NCBI GenBank assembly: GCA_037178625.1
Contig: CM074141.1
Coordinates: 1,984,001 to 2,048,000, forward strand
Origin: Skeletonema tropicum
Lineage: Eukaryota > Bacillariophyta > Thalassiosirophyceae > Thalassiosirales > Thalassiosiraceae
DNA length: 64,000 nucleotides
Reading direction: 5' to 3'
The notes below the pieces were generated by a model. The model saw only the letters and a program-made list of their open reading frames with translations, made no database searches and was not told the origin of the DNA. The position numbers and the translations under genes were made by a program. Positions 52,758-61,344 of this stretch are shown here, one piece after another (position 1 is the first letter of the stretch; every line of letters starts with the position of its first letter).

Positions 52758-53241
52758 CAGTCCCTCTTGGCTGGCCGGCGTGAAAGGGCCATGCGATGCA
52801 TGCATACAGGAGGATCAGGCGATAGTATCTATCTACGCCGCCTTTCTGTAGGAAAGTCATCGGGCGGACTCGACCCGCACGTAGAGCAGGTCCCTCCCGC
52901 CTCTCTTTCCCCTACTCGGCTACCGCATCGCTCTTGGCTTGCAGTTACAATACCTATTCCTAAGTATGAGACACGCACACTGGCTGGAAGACAAGAGGTT
53001 GAAAGCTCCATTTGTTCATCGGAGCTCTGAACAATCCTCTCTTGTTTTTTGTCATGACAGGACCATACAGGAGGATCAAGGCGCTAGGCCGACTTTCCGT
53101 AGGGAAGAAGAAGTGAGCAGTCATCAGCGACATTCCGCTCGCTCACTCGCCCCGTGCCCGTGCGATAGATTAAGACCCTTGAACCTCCTCTTGCAAGAAG
53201 AATAAGAATGATGCTAACACTTTTTTAAGTAATCAATAACA
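52758..53241. other. Intergenic region with short direct repeats
   Basis: CATACAGGAGGATCA occurs at about 52803 and again at about 53066, each followed by GGCG and, further on, by TTTC.GTAGG.AAG. No credible gene was found; frames of 60-104 aa overlap. Confidence 0.4.
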
Positions 53242-54489
53242 TTACAGCACTTTTAGGCTTGACTTCCGCGTCCCATGTTGAACTACAGGTAAGACATCTC
53301 GCGGAGGCCTCTTGTCTGGTTTGGAATACATTACCGTGCTGATCAATACAAGAGATGCACCAAAAAGGAATGACTTGTTTGGCCGAAAGTCGAATGCCAG
53401 AGCTGATATCAAGCATGAAAGAAGAATGCTAAATGAGCTAGCAAAGACCTTCAAAACATTGTCTGCATATTTGATTACCACAGCCACTATCAAACCCCCT
53501 GCTGCTTGCACTGTTATCACCGAAAGTACAATCGGAGAATACCCAACAAAGAATCCCTTTTGCGAGATTTCGTCAGAGTCTTCCACTATCGCAGTCACAA
53601 ATGCAATGGCGATGGAAAATAGACCCATTTGAATGTTTCTAATCCATAATGTTACTTCTGACCCCTTCAATATCTTCTCAAAATAAACTCCGGAAAAACC
53701 TGACGTACATGCAGCAGAAGTCACTGCCACCAGACCAACAAAGCGATTTTGATCTTGATTCTCCAAAGTATCTTTATCACTGCTACCCGATATTTGTACC
53801 ATTGCAACACCACAAATAAGCATCATCAATGCTGCCCATTTAGTTGCCGAAAATCGTCTCCCCAACATGGTTGCACTAAAAATGGCAGTGGTCAAAATCT
53901 TGAGCTGGTATAGAACTTGATAACTTGCCGCATCCAAATTAGTCAACGCTAAATATAGTAGATTGTTCTGAACAGTATACAAAAATGAGGGGACACAGAG
54001 CTTGATCAGATCATATGGACTCGCCCAGACATGTTTGTGCAGTTCTGATTGCAATGCTGCAATAGAACAACTTCCTTGGTGAAAGACAACCCCAAGACAA
54101 AGACAAAACTTCATAATCTCCATCATGAAGACGGCTGTACTGGCCAAGTACAGTTCCCCATCATTCCCACGTCGAGTTCTAGAATATCTCATTAATAATA
54201 CTAAGCCAACCATTTGCCCTACTAATAGGAGCAGACTTCCGTATTTTATTATCATAGCATTGGAATTTCTTCGTGCAGTTTTGGCTGGGGTAACATGAGT
54301 TGGCGGCTTGGATCGTTTACTTGTCTCTTGTCTTGGTGACTTCTCAGCATCGTCATCGGTGCTGAGAAGTGGAGCAGTGCTTTGAGGTTGAGAAGAGGTG
54401 AGAATCATGTCGACATTATCTCTCATGTTGGATCTGGAATAGTCGACGTCGGAGCTGGTGCCCCAATCAAAAAAGTAGTTGAGCTGCAT
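53242..54489 (-). CDS. Nucleotide-sugar transporter, SLC35A family
   Basis: A 415-aa protein. Residues from about 88 are a complete SLC35A-type transporter with about ten membrane segments: KYGSLLLLVGQMVGLVLLMR then YSRTRRG; LYLASTAVFMMEIMKF; VPSFLYTVQNNLLYLALTNL; YQVLYQLKILTTAIFSATML; TSGFSGVYFEKILKGSEVTL then WIRNIQ; GGLIVAVVIKYADNVLKVFA; and RPNKSFLFGASLVLISTVMY. The family moves UDP- or CMP-sugars into the Golgi in exchange for the monophosphate; the exact substrate cannot be read from the sequence. The first roughly 50 residues (MQLNYFFDWGTSS to STDDDAEK) are copied from the zinc-finger gene at 48694-50445 and have no counterpart in the family. The original ATG of the copied segment is out of frame here. 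An internal methionine (MIIKYGS) would give the usual length, so it may be the true start. Confidence 0.9.
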   Translation of the reverse strand: MQLNYFFDWGTSSDVDYSRSNMRDNVDMILTSSQPQSTAPLLSTDDDAEKSPRQETSKRSKPPTHVTPAKTARRNSNAMIIKYGSLLLLVGQMVGLVLLMRYSRTRRGNDGELYLASTAVFMMEIMKFCLCLGVVFHQGSCSIAALQSELHKHVWASPYDLIKLCVPSFLYTVQNNLLYLALTNLDAASYQVLYQLKILTTAIFSATMLGRRFSATKWAALMMLICGVAMVQISGSSDKDTLENQDQNRFVGLVAVTSAACTSGFSGVYFEKILKGSEVTLWIRNIQMGLFSIAIAFVTAIVEDSDEISQKGFFVGYSPIVLSVITVQAAGGLIVAVVIKYADNVLKVFASSFSILLSCLISALAFDFRPNKSFLFGASLVLISTVMYSKPDKRPPRDVLPVVQHGTRKSSLKVL

Positions 54490-54720
54490 AGATATAGATA
54501 GGAAAGAATCCTCCGCCTCTGTGTTATCTGAAAGTGATGACGGACTGTTTGTGGACAGAGTAACGGAGTATTGAAAATGATTGAAACCCCAACATGATGA
54601 TACGTAAGTACGATGTGTATGCTTCCATTTTTCATTTTCACTGTCGGTCTCCTCCGGAAGTTAGTAATGATGACCTATTTGTACCTGATTCTAAGTACGT
54701 CATGATCGTTATTTCTAAGC
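54346..54720 (-). repeat. Duplicated 5' gene segment, transposed copy
   Basis: Copy of 50132-50463, now forming the 5' flank and first codons of the transporter gene. Indels near 54555-54570 and around the old start codon destroy the original frame upstream. Confidence 0.8.
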
Positions 54721-55159
54721 AGTCATTCCAAAGTCATCTTCTTCTGAAAAGGAAAAGAAGCGTCATCGGTACTACAATACAATTTCGAGATCATTTGATT
54801 TTTACCCCCCCCTTTATAAAATATACCTAGGTAAAAAATATAGTTGAAAATCAACTAGCAAAAATACCTAGGTAAAAAATATTGTTGCTTCTTCGTAGGA
54901 ATTCAGTGTAAAAAAGTCCGCCAAGGGTGAAAATCATCATTTCTCATCCGTTATTATTGCACACAATGATGAAAACAGCACATGGTCATGGTACGTCCCG
55001 TCCCTTCCTCCTCCACACTACAGTAAACTAAGACGCCTGACACTAATCAGTCGAGGAGGAAGACCACAAGGAGAAGAAGATGCAGCAATCCAGAAACCCC
55101 GCGGAGAACCTCCAAAGGCTTCGTGCACAGAGAGGAAATGATTCCTCCCTACCCAACAT

Positions 55160-55861
55160 CACTGTTCTGAGATCTTCACCAAGATCTTCGCCTTGGTCAC
55201 TCTAGTGGAGAAGAAGAATATCGCCATAGAAGTCGTCAAATTAGCTGAGCAGATCAAGAAGGACATTGGTGACATCGACATTGCCAATCGCACCGACATG
55301 TTGACGATATTCGACGAAATTTTGAAGCAATACAGCTCCAAAAAAAATCAGGGACATGAAAAATGATGGTCATTCCAATCTTTTGGTGCAGATTTTGAAC
55401 ATAGCCGACACAATCCTCTACCACAAACGACAGAAGCGACTTCAATCCATGGGGCATCGTACACGGCGGGCGGCGTTGCAATCAGAAGATGATATGCTCC
55501 GTTCGGATGAAGATAAACTTTATGGTCCCCCAAGTCAGCAGCAGAGAGGAGCGCAGACCGCAACGAAGTTGCACAGGGTATGCTCAACAGATTACTCTTG
55601 AAGAACTCAAGTAATATGCATAACGACAAAGACAGCAGCAGTCTGACGACTCCTCAAAAGCGTCAGAGAATTGAGGCAAAGCAACGCAAACGGAAGTTGA
55701 TGAAGGTGAAGGAGAAAGGTGGGAGATACGTTGTGGGTTCGATGCGTGATCTAATTGCCGATGGTGAACCGACATTGAGCCAGGGTGGCCCTGACCTCAC
55801 TCCCAACACAATGATGGCGAGATTTGACCGTGCGCATTCGTCTGATTCTGAGGAAGAATGA
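55160..55861 (+). pseudogene. Passenger gene of the mariner-type element
   Basis: Consecutive + pieces are KIFALVTLVEKKNIAIEVVK and DIDIANRTDMLTIFDEILKQ (55170-55340). After a shift at the A8 run near 55340 come KNDGHSNLLVQILNIADTIL and KRQKRLQSMGHRTRRAALQ (to 55601). 55580-55861 then gives 93 aa of basic helix and an acidic tail (TPQKRQRIEAKQRKRKLMKV, HSSDSEEE). The protein is helical and basic, without a recognised domain. Two frame changes are required. It is within the TIRs and convergent with the transposase, so it is a second element gene rather than a host gene. Confidence 0.5.
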
Positions 55862-55909
55862 GACTGAAGAATATGAATAGGTAACATATATATTTACTAA
55901 CAGATTGAA

Positions 55910-57008
55910 TTACATGGAAAGTCTTCTGATTATGATAAAGCCGCAGTTAACAAAGTATGGTTCAAAGGAAGGGATAGATGCAATTGCAAGAAGCAATTTG
56001 TTGAGAAGAGATGTCCCGTCAGTGATTGCATCCATGCGAATTCTCAGAATACCTTGAATTGTATTGAACACATACTCAATTCCGTCGACCGGATAGTATG
56101 GAGCACGAAACACGATCCTATGCCCTGCAGCATAGATAAGAGCGACCATCTGTTCATTATGATGAGAACTGGAAGGCATGACATGTGTGAGAGAAGTATC
56201 CAATGTTTGACAGAACAGTAGAGCAGACACGCACACACACATATTATTAACATACCTCAAATTGTCCAATGTGAAACAATAACGCCGCTGGGGAGTGCCT
56301 GGTCCAATATCATTTAGGATCGCCTGAATAAAATCAATCATTCTCGGCCCTGTCGTTCCCTCTCCCGTCCAAGTATCTCTCCATCTTCTTGGATTGGCAC
56401 CATCTCCGGAAATTGCAAGTAGTAAGTTGTATTTAGTGGACTTTTGATACGGTCCAGTCTGTTTCACCCTCTTCCCGACATCAGCCTTCCCTATGTTGCG
56501 ATCAGCCGACTGTACTTCTACACCGCACTCGTCAAGATCAATTATATCCTGTCGTCTAATGTCTGCTATCCCATACGGATATGGCAGATTCCAATACGCC
56601 CAACGCTTGTGCTTGTTGACAGGAAGTAGGGCCTGGTACGCAGTGGTGCTCCCCTTTTTACGGGTGAGTCCAATCCACTTTTCTGTTTCTGATATTTGTG
56701 AGGGTGAGTAAAACCGAAATGTCATGCTGCCGTAATTGGCTCGGTATAAAAAGGCATTGATCTCGGCTGCTGTTGCTTTGGGGGATGTAATCCGATAGAG
56801 TGCTAGGAGGAGAAGATCATGACCGGAGCACAGTCGCACGTTTGTTACCAGTACGTCTACATGGTCGGATATGCCCTTCGTTATTTTGCAGAGCTACATG
56901 ACTTCTCTCCGTTGAAGCCGACGGAAATAAATGCAACGCACGCAGTTGATCAAAGATAGGATGATTTGACATGCCTGCAGCGTTCACGGCAACAACGAGA
57001 TTACGCAT
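55910..57008 (-). pseudogene. Mariner/IS630-type transposase, frameshifted
   Basis: The main frame 56839-55910 contains RITSPKATAAEINAFLYRAN; the first catalytic Asp in IIDLDECGVEV; the second in CFTLDN, directly followed by an 87-nt intron (56255-56169, GTATGT...TTCCAG) whose removal gives DNLSSHHNEQ; and the last acidic residue in PYYPVDGIEYVFNTI. The N-terminal part (57008 to about 56825: NLVVAVNAAGMSNHPIFDQL, RRTGNKRATVLR) is in another frame. One base shift near 56825 separates it from GHDLLLLALYRI. DDE-type enzymes of this family cut and paste at TA. The element is probably not autonomous because of the shift, though a sequence error would leave it intact. Confidence 0.8.
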
Positions 57009-57506
57009 CTCCTGTGAGTAACCATCGCCTCGACCGCCGGCCGAAGGATGGGGGCAGCTCTCTTCCTCGTCTGCAGGGGTGGTCGATGCTCTATGTCATG
57101 TGGCATCGTTGCAATTATGTACATACTGCGTTGTGGCTATGGTGCTGTTTTCATCATTGTGTGCAATGATAACGGCTAACGGATGAGAAATGATGATTTT
57201 CACCCTTGGCGGACTTTTTTACACTGAATTCCTACGAAGAAGCAACTATATTTTTTACCTAGGTATTTTTTCTAGTTGATTTTCAACTATATTTTTTACC
57301 TAGGTATATTTTATAAAGGGGGGGGTAAAAATCAAATGATCTCGAAATTGTAGTACTTATTCATGTCTAGCAAGACAAAAGAAGATCGTAAAAACAGGAA
57401 GAGCCTAAGTATATTTGAAGTAAAGTACCGCATGAAGAAGGACTCTAGACCGTTATCATTTTCAAATGTATCCTCATCATCGGAAGATAAGATGCTTTTC
57501 ATAGTG

Positions 57507-57795
57507 CAGTGTGTGTGTGTAAGCGAAGCCCAAAGTAAAAGTACAATAAAGACCGAGACGAAATGGACCTATTTATTTCTCACAACAAAACAACTTCTTT
57601 TCGAATTCTCTTCAACACGATCGAGTTTTCCGCGTTCACATTAAAAACACTGTAGTGGTGTGTGTGTAAGCGAAGCCCAAAGTAGGTAAAAGGAACAACA
57701 AAGTTCGAGAAGAAATGGCCATAGCATATGGTAGTTCTCACCTCAAAACAGCTTCCTTCTTTCGGATTCTCTTCAACCGATCGTGAAAAACGACA
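57507..57795 (+). repeat. Imperfect tandem duplication, about 145-bp units
   Basis: GTGTGTGTGTAAGCGAAGCC followed by CAAAGTA begins at about 57510 and again at about 57660. GAAATGG, CTCACA/CTCACC, AACAACTTC/AACAGCTTC and TTC..ATTCTCTTCAAC follow in the same order in both. It is non-coding or spans weak frames only. Confidence 0.65.
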
Positions 57796-57876
57796 CAATT
57801 CAATTAAGATATCACGCAGCGGAGTGGCTCTGGTTGCGCTCACAACTTCAAAAGCTCTATATTATCTCCTGGCACA

Positions 57877-58203
57877 ATGATGGGTCACGAAAAGCTGGGT
57901 AGGTCGGTATGCCGAAAGCAATCTGCAAAGATGGCTAGTCGTGGATCAAATTTCACTCAAACAAATAATGCACAGAGAGGCGAGGAACCCGTTTCTCCAA
58001 TTGCGAGGCCCACCAATATGACACAGTGCAGAGGGAGAGAAGCCAAGCCAAACCGCCGCAGCGTATTTGACGATATGTACAATCATTTCGGCGGCCAAAG
58101 TGTCCGTCCAGCAACCGGGATCAACTCAAGCTTCGCTCCTACCGGCTGCGGAGAGATGCGGTTTGGTGATCTAGACTTTTCCACCGATGATTTTGATTTC
58201 TAG
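57877..58203 (+). CDS. Small paralogous protein, copy 1
   Basis: A 108-aa protein of unknown family. The C-terminal half (GREAKPNRRSVFDDMYNHFG, then SSFAPTGCGEMRFGDLDF) is conserved with the 58855-59397 protein. The tail is acidic and aromatic (FSTDDFDF). The N-terminal half is polar and unconserved. Conservation of VFD-M-NHF and of FGDLDF across two divergent copies supports translation of both. No signal peptide or membrane segment is visible. The acidic FGDLDF-type tail could be a short binding peptide, but that is speculation. Confidence 0.6.
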   Translation: MMGHEKLGRSVCRKQSAKMASRGSNFTQTNNAQRGEEPVSPIARPTNMTQCRGREAKPNRRSVFDDMYNHFGGQSVRPATGINSSFAPTGCGEMRFGDLDFSTDDFDF

Positions 58204-58509
58204 GCGTAAGATCCAACTGCGAATGTGCAACTGGGACAGGAGCTTAAATCAAGCTAAAAATAGAGGAGGGTGCGCATAGCTGGGACAAAGCCCACAGCAT
58301 TGCTATAAATATGTATGCATCTAGCGATGAAGAGGAATAGAGTATTGGCGTAGAGCAAAGGCACAGAGCACAAGTAGGCAAATTAGCAATAGATATCGGA
58401 GTAGGACATAAATACATGTAGATATGTATCAATGGAGCTGTAAACTGTAAAACTAATTCAAAACTTCCTGGAAATGTTACTTGGGTAAACGCTAGTCATC
58501 ATTTGCATT

Positions 58510-58680
58510 AAGGCCATATGGCAACTTCCTGGCATCGTATCTGGCACAACGCTTATTTACCCTTGGGCCCAACTGTATTAGAAAGATATACAGTTACCAT
58601 AAGTTTTGCACAAAGGCCTTGTGCTGCCTTATGGCAACTTACTGGCATCTGGCAAGACTGTATTAGAGATAAAGTTGCTA
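58510..58680 (+). repeat. Short imperfect direct repeat
   Basis: TATGGCAACTTCCTGGCATC (58517) and TTATGGCAACTTACTGGCAT (58631) are each followed by TCTGGCA and, later, ACTGTATTAGA. They are about 115 bp apart and lie in the gap between the two paralogous genes. Confidence 0.5.
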
Positions 58681-58854
58681 TTGCACTTATTATGTCAATA
58701 TTTAATTTTGTTTTATCTCGACGCCTTGTGGTATCACACCTCTGACCTCTTCCACTTTGGGAATACTTCTAATTCGTTGGCTACCTTTCCTCTTCGGGCT
58801 TGTATTCTTCGCCCCGTCACTCTTGCGCACCCCTCCAATCCGAGCTTGGCAGAA

Positions 58855-59397
58855 TCATGCACTGGCACTGTTGTATCGTTTGAGCTTCGCTCGATCATTG
58901 CTCGAGGCAACATCCATCCCAGGAAGAGTAGCTGGTTCATTTTGAGTAGGATCATACTCATCAAAATCGAAAGCAGCTGCATCAGCAACAAAGTCTAGAT
59001 CGCCAAAAAACATCTCATCGCTGCCTGGAGGAGCAAGGCTTGAGTTCATCTTGGCTGTTGGATCGACACGTTGGCTGCGAAAGTGATTAGACATTTCATC
59101 AAATACTCTACGACAGTTTGAATTGGCTTCTCTCCCTGCCATTGGCACGAGGTTGCCCCTACACTGGGCTGTCTTTGAGATGTTCGTAGACGAACATATA
59201 CAATCTTCATCGTCTCTCTGCGCTGCGGCCGCATTGTTATTGTGATCGACTGTGTCTCGGATGACATCTTGACAAGGTATCGTCGTCATAGAATTTTTCC
59301 GGCCAACCGAAGAAGTTGACGCGTCGCAGCTGCTCATCTGATATTGCATCATTGTCGTTGTAGACTTATATTGCTTATAGTAGTAAGTATTGCACAC
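58855..59397 (-). CDS. Small paralogous protein, copy 2
   Basis: A 180-aa protein, paralogue of 57877-58203 in opposite orientation (the genes are convergent). The N-terminus is Tyr/Thr/Met-rich, followed by DVIRDTVDHNNNAAAAQRDD. The conserved block is GREANSNCRRVFDEMSNHF followed by SSLAPPGSDEMFFGDLDF. The acidic tail (AAAFDFDEYDPTQNEP) is longer than in copy 1 and ends KLKRYNSASA. Function unknown. The true start may be an internal Met, such as MMQYQMSS at residue 16. Confidence 0.6.
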   Translation of the reverse strand: MCNTYYYKQYKSTTTMMQYQMSSCDASTSSVGRKNSMTTIPCQDVIRDTVDHNNNAAAAQRDDEDCICSSTNISKTAQCRGNLVPMAGREANSNCRRVFDEMSNHFRSQRVDPTAKMNSSLAPPGSDEMFFGDLDFVADAAAFDFDEYDPTQNEPATLPGMDVASSNDRAKLKRYNSASA

Positions 59398-59836
59398 CGC
59401 TGGTATTATTTACGCTACATACAAAGGACTCCAATTGTTTCATCGCTGTTTACTGCACTGTGCCGTTGTGCTGTGTTGGATCAAGACTCAAGATACTTCA
59501 TTAGAAATGAAAATGACTTTCGGATCCAAAATCCGAGTTACAAGACGCAATGTTGGGCCATGCGACACACTCGTTTCCTTCTTTTAAGATGATTATTTAC
59601 TAAATATTCAAATTGAGAAGGGATAACCGTTTACATTACAACATCGGCGGTCTTTTGTGGGATCTACTTATGGGAGATTCGACGTTCTGCGACGCATATT
59701 ACATATTACACGACCTCACTATGAAAGAATTAACCCGAACGGTTAACTCCAATTGTTGGTCCGCGAACTTTAACCTTTCCCTCTATCCCTACCTATACGT
59801 ACCCCTATGTGCGGGTTCTAACCCGCATTTAGAATC

Positions 59837-59860
59837 TAAGTGAGGTTTAAACCTCACTTA
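59837..59860. repeat. Perfect 24-bp palindrome
   Basis: Centred on GGTTTAAACC with arms TAAGTGA/TCACTTA, with no mismatch and no spacer. It lies beside a second small inverted repeat (GCGGGTTCTAACCCGC, 59809-59824). Confidence 0.85.
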
Positions 59861-61344
59861 GCGCTGTGCCAATAATGGATGCCATAGACGCCACCAACCG
59901 TCTAACCCCTGCATCGGGATCATCAACTGGACCAATATGATCATTTTTGACCGTTGGTTTGGGCCGCGGTAGTGTGTGGGGGGTTGTGGTGTAGCCTCAT
60001 TACACGGCACCGGCCATCATCTTTTTCAGCCGTCGCCAAGCAGTTGTGGTGATGATTACGTCAACCATAAACGTCCGTCTCGTCTCCCCTTCATCACGCG
60101 ATGATACTTTATATATATGGGGATGTTTCGGTGCCAGTATTCCTTCAGTTTGGGCTTGTATTCGTGCTGAATTCGATAATCGCCGCTCGGTATTATTTTC
60201 CGGCCACAATAATAATCGTCGATCATCGACAAATGAAATGATTTAGATGACCAGCACACGATAGCGAGGGCAGCCAAATTGAACAATAAAGTATTATGGA
60301 TGCTCTGGGCTTGTGGAATGGACACAACTATCGCTGTTATGATGAGTCAACACGTCGTCTTCAGAAGGGCAACTCACAAATGCGCGTATTATTTCTGCAA
60401 ACACGGAGAAGATTAGTGTTATTTCATGTTTAAATATTGGATTGTGGCGAAAATAGTGCGAACTGAGGGGGAGTGGGGAGTACTGTGTGGGAAGTAGCCG
60501 TTCATCATGGACAGTGGAGTGAATGCTGAATGATATCTACTTGTGGGGGATAAATGTGAAAATTATTCACTACGCTGAAACTACGCCCATTTGGTTACAA
60601 AATGTCATGATCGTCAATCGAATTATCCACAATAGTATGAAGTACAATAAGGCACTGTGAAATGTATACAGTTCATTGTCCAGAGCACCTAATTGCATAT
60701 AATGCAAAGATTTATCTTCATATTCCAGCATGTTTCAACTCTAAAGAGAGGTAATATCAACGCCATCGAGGGCAAGGTATCAGTTGAAATTATAGTAATA
60801 GCAAGCCCATGATACCTGCTGACGTTGATGATCATTGGTTCTGGGTATAGGAAGCATTATGCGTAGTGCATAGGCTCCTATTGCAGTGGACAACATGGTC
60901 TACCATGGTCAAGATCTGCTGGTGGTATCTATTCTACGAGTTTATTACATACGTACTTATTTACTCTTTCTAAGTGCGGGTTTTTTCCCTCCCGCCATTT
61001 CTTCTCGCGATAACAATATTTACGCACAAAAAACCGTAGACCGTATGTAGTAGGGATATTTTCTGTAGCAAAGGAAAGAGGAGCAAAACATGTTTTCATT
61101 TCTTGTCCGTCCCCCGTCCCCTTCGTGTTCTATCATGCTAAGTATTGTATGTTGTCCCGAAAAATTGACCTTTAATGGAGATTACGACCAAGTACAATAC
61201 AGGGCAAGTTGGATAATGGCTCAGATTCGGGCGGTGTGTTATGATAACGATTTAACTGTCAGATTCCATCTAGATTGACGTTGCGTTGTCTTAAAAGGGG
61301 CACCTGTTCATCACAGTTCAAAAGAACAAACCTTTCCTTTTCCT
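59861..61344. other. Intergenic region, no supported gene
   Basis: Frames of 62-89 aa (60000-60325 on both strands; 61090-61278 +) are unsupported. The sequence is AT-rich. No long repeat was matched to other parts of the window. Confidence 0.4.

Larger units (their letters stand above)
54772..57353. mobile_element. Mariner/IS630-type element, 2.6 kb, long TIRs
   Basis: Ends CTACAATTTCGAGATC (left copy with a 5-bp ACAAT duplication; right copy as complement) are flanked on both sides by TA (54770-54771 and 57354-57355), the mariner target. Terminal inverted repeats run about 200 bp inward (CATTTGATTTTTACCCCCCC, ACCTAGGTAAAAAATA twice, CCGCCAAGGGTGAAAATCAT). It contains a transposase relic (-) and a passenger gene (+), tail to tail. 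Confidence 0.85.
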
